NCBI GenBank assembly: GCA_964350245.1
Contig: CAYGJC010000013.1
Coordinates: 1-51,355, forward strand
Direction: 5' to 3'
Source of the DNA: JAJACP01 sp964350245
GTDB lineage: Bacteria > Chlamydiota > Chlamydiia > Chlamydiales > JAAKFR01
DNA: 51,355 nt
Position numbers and translations under genes: made by a program. The notes under the pieces were generated by a model. That model searched no databases. It was not told the DNA's origin and saw nothing but the letters and a program-made list of their open reading frames with translations. Each line of letters begins with the position of its first letter. Positions within the stretch are counted from its first letter, which is position 1. Shown here one piece after another: positions 1-7,504 of the stretch.

Positions 1-8
1 TGATATGC

Positions 9-99
9 AGTTTTTGGTTTGTTGTGTGGGGGGTTGGGGTGTTTGTTGTTGGGTTTTGTGGTGTGTTTTTTTGGGATTGGGGGGAAATTTTGAGGGTAG
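9..99. other. 91-base C-free G/T-rich tract with G-quadruplex-like G runs
   Basis: No cytosine occurs on the + strand between positions 9 and 99. G runs lie at 28–33 (6 G), 36–39 (4 G), 51–53 (3 G), 73–75 (3 G) and 79–84 (6 G), with T-rich spacers. That is enough G runs for a G-quadruplex, although some spacers are long. The tract covers the start region of folK and explains its odd predicted N-terminus. The next several hundred bases remain T/G-rich. Confidence 0.7.
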
Positions 100-547
100 C
101 TTGGCTGTGATGCGAAGGTGCGTGGAACTTTTGTCGAAGATGGAGGGTATTCGGCATTTCAGGTGTTCGCGGGTGTATCGGACAAGTCCGGTCTCTTTGG
201 TACCTATGCGGGATTTTTTGAATGCAGTTTGTGGGTTTGAGTGTAGCTTAGCACTTGAGGAGCTTTGGAGGGAGTTGAAGGGGCTAGAGAGAACTTTGGG
301 AAAGAAACCTAAACCTAAGAACGCCCCTCGGTTAATTGACATCGATCTTCTTTTTTATGGGGAAACGGTTTATGATGCGAGAGAATTAAAGGTGCCTCAT
401 CCTAAATGGCATGAGCGCCTTTTTGTGTTGGCTCCTCTGTCTGAAATTGCGCAGAAAGTGCCTTTTGATTTGTATGTTGGGGAGATGTTAGAAAAATTTT
501 CAAACCCTAATGGGGAACAGGTTGTGGCATGCAGCTCTTTGATTTAA
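56..547 (+). CDS. folK: FolK, 6-hydroxymethyl-7,8-dihydropterin pyrophosphokinase
   Basis: Transfers pyrophosphate from ATP to 6-hydroxymethyl-dihydropterin in folate synthesis (cytosol). The HPPK signature is plain: an N-terminal VFLGLGGN (family GSN-type loop), SRVYRTSPVS, then NAPRLIDIDLLFYG with the metal-binding D-x-D, and KVPHPKWHERLFVLAPL. The start is uncertain. The frame is open from an ATG at 5, but residues from there are an implausible Cys/Trp/Gly/Val run read from a C-free, G/T-rich tract. Homology begins only at about position 65, so a TTG at 56 is preferred here. It is a free-standing HPPK of about 160 aa, whereas Chlamydia has it fused with other folate enzymes (from memory). 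Its 3' end overlaps kdsA by 19 bases. Function is sure; the exact start is not. Confidence 0.85.
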   Translation: MWCVFLGLGGNFEGSLAVMRRCVELLSKMEGIRHFRCSRVYRTSPVSLVPMRDFLNAVCGFECSLALEELWRELKGLERTLGKKPKPKNAPRLIDIDLLFYGETVYDARELKVPHPKWHERLFVLAPLSEIAQKVPFDLYVGEMLEKFSNPNGEQVVACSSLI

Positions 548-1338
548 ATGATTTTTTTGTGGTTTCGGGTCCTTGTGTAATTGAAAACGAGGAGCACACG
601 CTTCGGTGTGCTGAGTTTTTGACAGAGCTTTTTAAAAAAAGAGGTGTACGGTTTATTTTTAAGGCGAGCTACGATAAGGCGAATCGCTCTTCGGTTCATG
701 CATTTCGCGGGCCTGGTCTTGAAGAGGGGTTGAAGATTTTGGAGAAGGTAAGGGACTCTTTTTCGATCCCGGTTTTTACAGATGTGCACTCTCCTGAGGA
801 GGCTAGGGAAGCGGCTGAGGTGTGCGCAGTGATTCAAATCCCTGCTTTCTTGTGTAGACAGACGGATTTATTGGTTGCAGCCGGTCATACGGGCGCAACG
901 GTGAATGTAAAGAAAGGGCAATTTATGGCGCCTTGGGACATGAAGCATGTTGTGGAAAAAATTGCCTCTACGGGAAATCACTCTATCCTTGTGACTGAGC
1001 GCGGAACCTCTTTTGGGTACAACAACTTGGTAAGCGATATGCGTTCAATCCCCATTATGCAGGAGCTAGGCTATCCGGTGCTCTATGATGCAACGCACTC
1101 AGTGCAGTTGCCAGGAGGCCTAGGGGATCGTTCGGGAGGACAGAAGGAGTTTATCCCCACGCTCTCCAGAGCAGCCCTTGCTGCCGGCTGCAATGGGATC
1201 TTTGCTGAGTCGCATCCTGATCCTCAATCAGCAAAGAGCGATGCGGCCTCTGTCATTCCTTTCTCTGAATTGCCGGATTTAGTGGAAAGCTGGCTACGGA
1301 TTTATGAAGCAACTCAATTATGCACAAAAAGCAGTTAG
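529..1338 (+). CDS. kdsA: KdsA, 3-deoxy-D-manno-octulosonate 8-phosphate synthase
   Basis: Condenses phosphoenolpyruvate with arabinose-5-phosphate to give Kdo-8-phosphate, the precursor of the Kdo sugars of LPS (cytosol). At 269 aa it is a normal-length class I aldolase family member. Visible family motifs are VVSGPCVIEN at the N-terminus, FKASYDKANRSS, RGPGLEEGL, the PAFLCRQTDLL segment, VNVKKGQFM, TERGTSFGYNNLV and the C-terminal GIFAESHPDP. The ATG at 529 lies inside the folK 3' end (19-base overlap), and the stop overlaps the next gene by 19 bases. It therefore sits in a compact, probably co-transcribed LPS gene run. kdsA next to LPS-export genes matches the Chlamydia order. Confidence 0.95.
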   Translation: MQLFDLNDFFVVSGPCVIENEEHTLRCAEFLTELFKKRGVRFIFKASYDKANRSSVHAFRGPGLEEGLKILEKVRDSFSIPVFTDVHSPEEAREAAEVCAVIQIPAFLCRQTDLLVAAGHTGATVNVKKGQFMAPWDMKHVVEKIASTGNHSILVTERGTSFGYNNLVSDMRSIPIMQELGYPVLYDATHSVQLPGGLGDRSGGQKEFIPTLSRAALAAGCNGIFAESHPDPQSAKSDAASVIPFSELPDLVESWLRIYEATQLCTKSS

Positions 1339-1916
1339 TCGTTTTTTCTCTTGTTTGGGTGGCCATCTCACTGTTTGTGGGCCTCATGCTTTTCCGTGTA
1401 ACGGAAGAAGATATCGAGGCCTACCAAGAGTTAGTAGAAAGCAGCCGGCCTGTTTCTAAAACAGTTCTTTCTCAGTCTAAACAGCTACGTGAGGGTGTGG
1501 TCAAAGAGATTTGGTATCATGGACGCTCTCCCCTGTGTATTCGTATTATAAGCGCACTCTCAGAACTCTGCTTTTCTCAGCAAAATGGAGAGATGGAAGT
1601 GGTGGAGCAGCTCCAAGGTGTAGAGTGTTGGATGCAAGAGAAGCTCTACTATGAAGAAGGAAAGCCTATGCAGCTCGTGCGGTATATGCAGGCTGAAAAC
1701 GCCACTTATCACTACAACACGCAGCTTTTTACAGCCGAGGCGACTCTATTTTGGAGGTACCGCTTGGAAGGACATGAGCCGGTTTCAAGTGTGGAGGGAC
1801 ATGAACCCATCATGTCAGCAACAGCCCAAACGGTAGAGTTTACTCTTAAGGGAAAGGAGATCGATTTCCAAGCACATCGGTTACGTGCCACGTTTAATCA
1901 GGAGGAAATTCTGTGA
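1320..1916 (+). CDS. lptC: LptC-like LPS export membrane protein
   Basis: 198 aa. An N-terminal hydrophobic segment (about residues 6–25) serves as a single membrane anchor, followed by a β-rich periplasmic domain. In the family, LptC bridges the inner-membrane LPS extractor to LptA. I place it here from position and architecture: it lies between kdsA and lptA/lptB, where Chlamydia has an equivalent small conserved gene (CT654, from memory). Sequence similarity to LptC is weak by eye. It overlaps kdsA by 19 bases and the next gene by 4 (ATGA-type). An internal near-repeat, GHEPVSS followed by GHEPIMS, lies about three quarters along. The gene could also be read simply as a conserved chlamydial unknown. 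Confidence 0.65.
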   Translation: MHKKQLVVFSLVWVAISLFVGLMLFRVTEEDIEAYQELVESSRPVSKTVLSQSKQLREGVVKEIWYHGRSPLCIRIISALSELCFSQQNGEMEVVEQLQGVECWMQEKLYYEEGKPMQLVRYMQAENATYHYNTQLFTAEATLFWRYRLEGHEPVSSVEGHEPIMSATAQTVEFTLKGKEIDFQAHRLRATFNQEEIL

Positions 1917-2608
1917 AAAAATGGCTCTTGTTTTTACTTGTGCAGGGAGCCGTATTGGGTAGTGAGACGGTCGTGGAATCGGACGAAGCGCACTACAACG
2001 GTGCTACTTTGACATTAGCGGGCAAAGTGGTGGTCGAACATGCTATGGGGTGCGTGCATGCCGAAAAGGCCGTGCTCACCCGCGATGAGGCGGGAACTAC
2101 AAAAATGGATTTTCCGTGGATTGAGTTGAGCGAGACGGTCTCTTTAACGCTGCCTAGCGGAGGCCGGATGGAGTGTGATACCGTTTATTTGGATTACACA
2201 AAAATGACGAGCCATTTCAAAGGGGAGCCACTGCTACAGTTCATTTCTGACATGGGCTCTGTATATGCTTCTAAGGCGGATATCGACTATGTAGAGGTGG
2301 GTCAAACGATACAACCGACTCAAGTCATTTTAAGCGATCATGTTCAGCTGATTAATCAAGAAGCGAGTCAATATGCTCTTGCCGACCTTGTTATTTACTA
2401 TCCCGAAACACAAAAAATGGTTCTCAAGGGAAAGGAAAACCGCGTTCTTTTTTTTGACAAAGCACGCAATGTACAAATATCTGCTCAAACCGTTCACGCC
2501 GAAAAAAACGTGCAAACAGGCAAAGACTCGATTCAAGGCGTGGGCGATGTACGCTTTACTTTTAGTCCAGAAGAGCTTTCAAGATTAAAGGATCGACTGA
2601 AATGGTAA
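1913..2608 (+). CDS. lptA: LptA-like periplasmic LPS-transport protein
   Basis: 231 aa with a signal peptide (MKKWLLFLLVQGAVLG, cleavage near residue 16). The mature part is built of repeated β-strands typical of the OstA/LptA jellyroll: SDEAHYNGATLTLAGKVVV, then HAEKAVL, ASKADIDY, QYALADLVIYY, and ISAQTVHAEKNV. LptA forms the periplasmic bridge carrying LPS to the outer membrane. It starts 4 bases inside the preceding LptC-like gene and ends 7 bases inside lptB, so the three are almost certainly one translationally coupled unit. Assignment rests on the OstA-like repeats plus context and is good but not certain. Confidence 0.75.
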   Translation: MKKWLLFLLVQGAVLGSETVVESDEAHYNGATLTLAGKVVVEHAMGCVHAEKAVLTRDEAGTTKMDFPWIELSETVSLTLPSGGRMECDTVYLDYTKMTSHFKGEPLLQFISDMGSVYASKADIDYVEVGQTIQPTQVILSDHVQLINQEASQYALADLVIYYPETQKMVLKGKENRVLFFDKARNVQISAQTVHAEKNVQTGKDSIQGVGDVRFTFSPEELSRLKDRLKW

Positions 2609-3336
2609 CCAAGCAACCTGTTGTAGAAGTAGAAAACCTCGAAAAAAAGTATGGTGATCGAAAAGTTGTTTCAGGCTTGAGCTTTTCCATTCAAGAGGGA
2701 GAGATTGTCGGCCTTCTCGGGCCCAATGGTGCAGGTAAAACGACGGCGTTTTATATGACGATGGGGCTGATTCGCCCAGATAAGGGAAAAATCTATTTTA
2801 AGCAGTCAGATGTAACCAACAAACCCATTGACAAGCGGGCAAAAATGGGAATGGGTTATTTGGCACAAGAACCCTCTGTGTTTCGTAACTTGACTGTTGA
2901 AGAAAACATTCTCTGTATCCTAGAGACCTTGCCCATCAGCAAAAAAGAGAGAGTCGCTCGTCTTGAGCAGCTTTTGGAAGAGCTCCATCTGGAGAGTTTA
3001 GCTAAAAAAAAGGCGTCGGGTCTATCAGGTGGGGAGAGAAGAAGGCTCGAAATCACCCGCGCTCTTGTCACGAACCCTGCTTTTTTGCTTCTTGATGAGC
3101 CTTTTGCCAATATTGATCCACTCGCCATCTATGATGTACAGCAAATGATCCGTTTGCTTGCAAAAAAGAAGATCAGCATCTTAATTACAGACCACAATGC
3201 CCGCGAGATTTTTTCCATTGTGGACCGGAGTTATTTGATGCGAGATGGAAAAGTCTTTCTTTCTGGTACTGTAGATGCTTTAATTCATAACGAGGAGGCA
3301 AGGCAGAGCTACCTTGGACTCGACTTTAAACTGTAG
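2602..3336 (+). CDS. lptB: LptB, LPS export ABC transporter ATP-binding protein
   Basis: Cytosolic ATPase driving LPS extraction. All ABC motifs are present in 244 aa: Walker A GPNGAGKTT (about residue 40), Q-loop in GYLAQEPSVF, signature LSGGERRRLEI, Walker B AFLLLDEPFANIDP and switch histidine ITDHNARE. The YLAQEPSVFRNLTVEEN segment and the C-terminal half are typical of LptB (YhbG) rather than amino-acid importers. It starts inside the lptA-like gene (7-base overlap). The cognate permeases LptF/LptG are not in the window. Confidence 0.93.
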   Translation: MVTKQPVVEVENLEKKYGDRKVVSGLSFSIQEGEIVGLLGPNGAGKTTAFYMTMGLIRPDKGKIYFKQSDVTNKPIDKRAKMGMGYLAQEPSVFRNLTVEENILCILETLPISKKERVARLEQLLEELHLESLAKKKASGLSGGERRRLEITRALVTNPAFLLLDEPFANIDPLAIYDVQQMIRLLAKKKISILITDHNAREIFSIVDRSYLMRDGKVFLSGTVDALIHNEEARQSYLGLDFKL

Positions 3337-3348
3337 GAGAAAAGAGAA

Positions 3349-3909
3349 ATGGGAACTGTATTAATTGTTTACGCATCTCAATGGGGTAACACGCAAAAAA
3401 TGGCCGAAGCGGTTGCTGAGGGTGCGGGTAAAGTGAGCTCAATCCAAGCCGTTTTAAAAAAAGCACCAGAAACCACTGCCGAAGATGTCACCTCCGCTGA
3501 TGCCTTAATTCTAGGTTCTCCTGTGCACATGGGCAGCATGGACTGGCAGGTGAAAAAGTTTATCGATGAGGTTTGTAGTAAGCTGTGGATGGAGGATAAG
3601 TTGATCGGAAAAGTGGGTGGTGTATTTGCTACAGGATCTGGCTATGGAGGAGGAGGAGGCGGATGCGAGCTCACGATGCTCTCGATGATGAATAACCTGG
3701 TTGAACTCGGGCTAATGCTGATCCCTCTTCCCAAAAGTACACCGGGGTATGCTGACGCAGGGCTGCAGTGGGGTCCGTACGGACGGTCTATGGGACACAA
3801 TATGGAGCAGACCGGGCTCACCGATGAGAAACTGGTGGTGGCTCGTCATCACGGCACACACATTGCGCGCGCCGTGGCCGCACTCAAAGGGCAAAAGATT
3901 TTTTTATAG
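3349..3909 (+). CDS. WrbA/flavodoxin-like NAD(P)H:quinone oxidoreductase
   Basis: 186 aa flavodoxin-fold protein. The N-terminal FMN phosphate loop YASQWGNTQKMAEAVAEGA is followed by LILGSPVHMGSMDWQVKKF and the flexible ATGSGYGGGGGGCELT loop characteristic of WrbA. The YGRSMGH segment also suits WrbA. Family members bind FMN and reduce quinones with NAD(P)H. It begins 12 bases after lptB with a GAGAAA-type ribosome site, so it probably shares the operon but not the pathway. Its stop overlaps the converging gene by 6 bases. The six-glycine run in the loop is longer than I would expect. Confidence 0.8.
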   Translation: MGTVLIVYASQWGNTQKMAEAVAEGAGKVSSIQAVLKKAPETTAEDVTSADALILGSPVHMGSMDWQVKKFIDEVCSKLWMEDKLIGKVGGVFATGSGYGGGGGGCELTMLSMMNNLVELGLMLIPLPKSTPGYADAGLQWGPYGRSMGHNMEQTGLTDEKLVVARHHGTHIARAVAALKGQKIFL

Positions 3910-4878
3910 CTTCTTTTGCCACGTCTTTTTATGTGTCTCAATCCACTCGCAAGGCCTGAAGATGTTTGCCACGAAATCCATCATCGGCCCATAATCGGCT
4001 CGATCAAGCAAAGAACCCTTAGGAACAAAAACCGTTGTCATCTCAGGGAAGCGCTCCTTAATCTCCACACAATGCCTCCAAACATCTAAGATTATACAGC
4101 ACTCGGCTCTTCCTAAAATCAACATATGAGCCGTTTTTTTCACTAGAGGAAAGGAGAGCACCCAACTCCCCGAATGGTTCAGTCCCATTTTCTTGCATTT
4201 GGGAGGGAAGTAAGTCAGATCAAGGGCAGACCCCGTTTTACACTCTTTCATTGTGTAGTGCGCAGGAGTTAAAACGGGGAAAAAAAAGGCTGGTTGGTAA
4301 ATAGTGAAAAAGCTGGCTGCCTCAATATCCCACTCATCCTGACGAAAACTAGTGCCAATCACAGCATCCACGGGATAGAGATTCTCTTTTACAAACGTTT
4401 TGGGAGTTAACCTAGTAAAAGTGCCTTGTCCGGGAATGGTCATTTCACTCCCTTCATGGGGATTGACCACACAACGCCAGTTCAATCCATTCCCTAAATT
4501 ATACTGAAAAACGAGTGTACTATAATCCATCTCAACATGCACATATCCCGTTCCCTGTATCCAAGAAACACCCGTTTTTGCACTAACAGACCATGAGGCA
4601 GTCTCTTTGATTGCCTCTGCCCAGAAACTCCCTGTCAAACGGCAACCAAAAATACGCTTCTGAACAAGGCGAACAAACTTGACTAGATCGGCCTTAACTT
4701 CCGGTTTAAGCCTCAACCACAATGCGCGATCAGATACGCTTTCGCGCCCAAGCCAATTGGCTGAATCGAATAAGATCTTAACTACCCCGGGTAAATATTC
4801 TCCGCTCAAAAGACGTGGAGAGTAGACAACCGAGCGAATGAGATGGATAGAGTCTAAAGTGGTGGAATCAATGCTCAT
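3904..4878 (-). CDS. Unknown protein translated with the PabA-like gene
   Basis: 324 aa from the ATG at 4878, which shares the ATGA overlap with the stop of the amidotransferase gene. An upstream in-frame ATG at 4887 would lie deeper in that gene. I do not recognise the family. The sequence has no signal peptide or clear membrane segment. It contains Trp/Phe-rich stretches (FFTIYQPAFFFPVL) and scattered Cys residues. Overlap with a PabA/TrpG-type gene might suggest a partner in aminodeoxychorismate chemistry, but no chorismate-binding (PabB) motif or PLP lyase (PabC) motif is visible, so I do not infer a function. It converges on the WrbA-like gene with a 6-base overlap. Confidence 0.7.
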   Translation of the reverse strand: MSIDSTTLDSIHLIRSVVYSPRLLSGEYLPGVVKILFDSANWLGRESVSDRALWLRLKPEVKADLVKFVRLVQKRIFGCRLTGSFWAEAIKETASWSVSAKTGVSWIQGTGYVHVEMDYSTLVFQYNLGNGLNWRCVVNPHEGSEMTIPGQGTFTRLTPKTFVKENLYPVDAVIGTSFRQDEWDIEAASFFTIYQPAFFFPVLTPAHYTMKECKTGSALDLTYFPPKCKKMGLNHSGSWVLSFPLVKKTAHMLILGRAECCIILDVWRHCVEIKERFPEMTTVFVPKGSLLDRADYGPMMDFVANIFRPCEWIETHKKTWQKKL

Positions 4879-5423
4879 AGGGCACAAAAGTTTTTAAAAA
4901 TGCGCTCCCCTCCCACCGAAGCGATGGACTCGGGATGAAACTGAACACCGTATTGGGGCTTCGCTTTATGTGCGATTCCCATGATTTCTCCCTCTTCAGT
5001 CCACGCCATTACTTCCAAATCGGAAGAGAGCGCTTCTATAATAAGAGAGTGATAACGAATGGCTTTAAAAGGATTGGACATACCGGAGAAAACTCCCTTA
5101 TCATCATGGAAAATACGTGAGGATTTACCGTGCCGCACTTCAGGAGCACTCACAATACGGCCTCCATAAACCTCTGCCATCGCCTGATGCCCCAAACAAA
5201 TCCCCAAAACAGGGCAGCTTGCTTGCTCAATTAACGCTTTTGAAATTCCGGCACCAGCCGGCGCGCCCGGTCCCGGTCCAATCACCAAGTGGCTAGGATT
5301 TTTGGCTAAAATCTCTTTAACTGTGCAGGCGCGACTACGCACAATCTCTATCCTCTCAACATACGGAGATAGGGCATGTACGATGTTGAAGGTAAAAGAG
5401 TCATCGTTATCGATCAAAATCAT
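4875..5423 (-). CDS. pabA: PabA/TrpG-type glutamine amidotransferase
   Basis: 182 aa class I amidotransferase subunit, releasing ammonia from glutamine for aminodeoxychorismate (folate) or anthranilate (tryptophan) synthesis. Motifs: N-terminal LIDNDDSFTFNIV, oxyanion strand IGPGPGAP, nucleophile elbow CPVLGICLGHQAM with the catalytic Cys, RHGKSS, RYHSL, and the catalytic His-Glu in QFHPESIAS. No synthase (component I) gene lies beside it, so the PabA versus TrpG choice is open; the folK at the window start slightly favours PabA. It overlaps the upstream GT61-like gene by 17 bases and the downstream unknown gene by 4. Confidence 0.88.
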   Translation of the reverse strand: MILIDNDDSFTFNIVHALSPYVERIEIVRSRACTVKEILAKNPSHLVIGPGPGAPAGAGISKALIEQASCPVLGICLGHQAMAEVYGGRIVSAPEVRHGKSSRIFHDDKGVFSGMSNPFKAIRYHSLIIEALSSDLEVMAWTEEGEIMGIAHKAKPQYGVQFHPESIASVGGERIFKNFCAL

Positions 5424-6570
5424 CCAGCATCATCTCTAAGGTCTGTTTTAGTTTGGTCAGATCAACAGTGATATCAGGATCAATCGGTGGAGCTACACCA
5501 TCCGGATAGCGCTCTCCTTCCCCAAACAGATAGTAATAGGGGTGTTTCATTACATTAGAAAGATGCCAGTAACAGACGTTCACATATCCAGGGTGGAAAA
5601 ACTCTAAAAAGGGAGTGCCCGGATTACAAAAAACAAGATGCGAGAAACCGGCACCATGCGGCCCTACAACTATTTCCGCAGCGTGAAATAACTCCATCTG
5701 CTCCAGTAGGGGGCGATTTGCCAACTCTACCTGCTCAAAATCGTATTGTTTGAGCAGCGCGTAGACCTCCTCTTCATTGATCACACGCCGCTTGTCAGCA
5801 TCTTTCCTGGAAACATAAATCCGTTTGCGCGGGCGTTGTTTCATCTGAGGAAGGATCCGGTCGCGTAAAAATTGACACCCCCATGCGGTCGGCAAGATTG
5901 GTGTCGATGGAACCACTAAATGAGGCGTAGAAATGGCATCGTAGGCGCTCGCATCGATGATTCTTTCCTTGGGAATCCCCATCAGCTCTAAGCTTGTCTT
6001 TTGAAAGCTTTTGTGCGCCGCTACGTAAATGTTGAACTCAAGCACGTTCCCACTTTTTTCTACCAAATGGATGCGTGGCAACACCTCGTACATCCAGTGG
6101 TAAAACTCGTCTTGCCAGCCGGCTGCTAATGTCACAACCGGTTTTTCGGTTTGGTATATTTTTGGAAAAAAACGCTTGGTACTAAACTTAAACAGATCAT
6201 GTCGATGCAACGGTCTGCCATCCACAGGCTTCAGGTAGGTCGAAACAAGCTGGCCTCTCTTGTTTAGATTTCCTCCAAGAGAGGTAGCTGTAGCATTTGG
6301 GAGGGTAAAAATCCCTCCGCCCGGATCGGAGACTGTTTTCACGCGGAACTGCCATGAAAGAGCGCTATCGACTGTTTTGGGAGGAGTGAGCGGACAAGAG
6401 ATCGGTGGATAGAGCTTTGTTGGTACCGCTTCATGGGGAACAAGCCCAGAGGGAATACCCACAACAGAATAGGAGCGGGAGCGTAAAAAGAGGGCGGATA
6501 AACACGCGCCCACCTTTTTGACTCCCTCTCGTATCCACCTTATTAGTTTGGAACCGAATCCCTTTTTCAT
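5407..6570 (-). CDS. GT61-family-like glycosyltransferase (DUF563)
   Basis: 387 aa from the ATG at 6570, just past the ndk stop at 6575; longer readings would run antiphase through ndk. Two hallmarks of the GT61 (EGT/β-xylosyltransferase-like, DUF563) family are visible. The first is HWMYEVLPRIHLV in the middle of the protein. The second is VVGPHGAGFSHLVFCNPGT in the C-terminal third, preceded by KRIYVSRKDADKRRVINEEE. Family members transfer sugars to glycans or proteins. A short basic/hydrophobic N-terminus (about residues 13–30) could be a membrane anchor. The acceptor is unknown; LPS or surface glycan is possible. It is co-oriented with ndk and overlaps pabA by 17 bases. Confidence 0.78.
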   Translation of the reverse strand: MKKGFGSKLIRWIREGVKKVGACLSALFLRSRSYSVVGIPSGLVPHEAVPTKLYPPISCPLTPPKTVDSALSWQFRVKTVSDPGGGIFTLPNATATSLGGNLNKRGQLVSTYLKPVDGRPLHRHDLFKFSTKRFFPKIYQTEKPVVTLAAGWQDEFYHWMYEVLPRIHLVEKSGNVLEFNIYVAAHKSFQKTSLELMGIPKERIIDASAYDAISTPHLVVPSTPILPTAWGCQFLRDRILPQMKQRPRKRIYVSRKDADKRRVINEEEVYALLKQYDFEQVELANRPLLEQMELFHAAEIVVGPHGAGFSHLVFCNPGTPFLEFFHPGYVNVCYWHLSNVMKHPYYYLFGEGERYPDGVAPPIDPDITVDLTKLKQTLEMMLDDFDR

Positions 6571-6574
6571 CCGC

Positions 6575-7000
6575 TTAGCGACTATAAATTCTGTCTGGCT
6601 TAAAGAAAAAATCGATCTCAACACGTGCCGTTTCCGGAGCATCTGATCCATGTACAGCATTTTGATCGATGGAGTCTGCAAAGTCGGCCCGAATGGTTCC
6701 TGGAGCCGCCTCTTTTGGATTCGTTGCCCCCATAATCTCACGGTTTTTTGCAATGGCTCCCTCTCCTTCAAGAACGGAGACCAAAACAGGCCCGGAGCTG
6801 ATGAAATCGACCAGATCATTATAGAAAGGGCGGGCGCTGTGTACAGCATAGAATTCCTTTCCCTGCTCTTTTGTCAAATGAACCATTTTTGCCGCAATCA
6901 CGTTTAGTCCAGCTTTTTCAAAGCGAGATAAAATTTCTCCTATTACGTTTTTGCGCACGGCATCGGGTTTGATAATGGATAATGTTTGTTCTTTTGTCAT
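6575..7000 (-). CDS. ndk: Nucleoside diphosphate kinase
   Basis: Balances NTP and dNTP pools by ping-pong phosphotransfer through a histidine. At 141 aa it has canonical length, starting at the ATG at 7000 with MTKEQTLSIIKPDAV; an upstream ATG in frame adds 16 unlikely residues. Motifs: the KPDAV ATP-site segment, MVHLTKEQ, ARPFYNDLVDFISSGPV, GATNPKEAAPGTIR and the active-site histidine in NAVHGSD. It is the promoter-proximal gene of a minus-strand run with the GT61-like, pabA and unknown genes. In C. trachomatis ndk directly precedes ruvA–ruvC (from memory); here 1.7 kb of accessory genes separates them. Confidence 0.95.
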   Translation of the reverse strand: MTKEQTLSIIKPDAVRKNVIGEILSRFEKAGLNVIAAKMVHLTKEQGKEFYAVHSARPFYNDLVDFISSGPVLVSVLEGEGAIAKNREIMGATNPKEAAPGTIRADFADSIDQNAVHGSDAPETARVEIDFFFKPDRIYSR

Positions 7001-7096
7001 ATTACTCTTTGATTCTCCGGTTAAATTAAGGATACGGGAATTTACCACTGTCTCCCAAAAAGATCAAGAAAGTAAATTTTATTTAATAAAACTAGA

Positions 7097-7125
7097 TTTA
7101 CTTTAATTTACTAAAATGATATAAT
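7097..7125 (+). promoter_or_regulatory. σ70-type promoter for the 7156 gene
   Basis: TTTACT at 7097–7102, a 17-base spacer and a perfect TATAAT at 7120–7125. They sit in an A/T-rich tract about 30 bases upstream of the ATG at 7156 and just ahead of the AAAGAGGTG ribosome site. The pieces and spacing fit a vegetative promoter. Confidence 0.65.
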
Positions 7126-7155
7126 AGATCTAATTTATTTAAAAAAGAGGTGTTT

Positions 7156-7353
7156 ATGTCTATAAAACCAACACAATCATCTGACTTTTATTCACACTCA
7201 GAGCGTCGACTGCCACGTAAAATAGACTTTAAACCTGCGCCTCACAACCCAAATCATTCAGCACCACCGCCCCCCTCGATTGCAACAATCGTCCAAGAGC
7301 AATTCAACAGAATGGACCCAACACAACAGTCTCAAGATCAAGAAGATAAATAA
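7156..7353 (+). CDS. Small proline-rich unknown protein
   Basis: 65 aa, no recognised family. The ATG at 7156 is chosen because AAAGAGGTG lies just upstream; an in-frame GTG at 7150 is part of that ribosome site. The sequence is hydrophilic with a run of four prolines (HSAPPPPSIATIV) and a Gln/Asp-rich C-terminus, without a signal peptide or membrane segment. It has its own good promoter and begins an island of plus-strand genes between ndk and ruvA. A small secreted or regulatory protein is possible but cannot be shown. Confidence 0.55.
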   Translation: MSIKPTQSSDFYSHSERRLPRKIDFKPAPHNPNHSAPPPPSIATIVQEQFNRMDPTQQSQDQEDK

Positions 7354-7385
7354 ATCCTTGTCGCAAGTAAATTTTATAGTTTAAC

Positions 7386-7426
7386 AAACTAAATATTTTA
7401 TAACTAAATAGAATAATATTTAGTTT
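7386..7426. repeat. 12-bp perfect inverted repeat in A/T-rich spacer
   Basis: AAACTAAATATT at 7386–7397 and its exact reverse complement AATATTTAGTTT at 7415–7426, separated by 17 bases. They lie in the 150-base A/T-rich gap between the 7156 gene and the first GIY-YIG-like gene. There is no T-run immediately after, so a classic terminator is not supported; an operator or processed hairpin is equally possible. The tract also repeats AAGTAAATTTTAT (7365–7377) from the upstream gap (7070–7082). Confidence 0.55.
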
Positions 7427-7504
7427 ATAAAATTATGTCTTTAGTTGTTTTAAAACTAAAAAAGAATAAAACTGTTTGTCTAAATCTTAAAAAATGAGAG
7501 ATAT

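Noticed and set aside
4875..4889. CaaX-like end of the PabA-type protein (FCAL)
   Set aside because: The Cys is third from the end, not fourth, and the enzyme is a cytosolic housekeeping type.
5407..6849. GT61-like gene starting at 6849
   Set aside because: The first 93 residues would be read antiphase through ndk; the ATG at 6570 just past the ndk stop is the better start.
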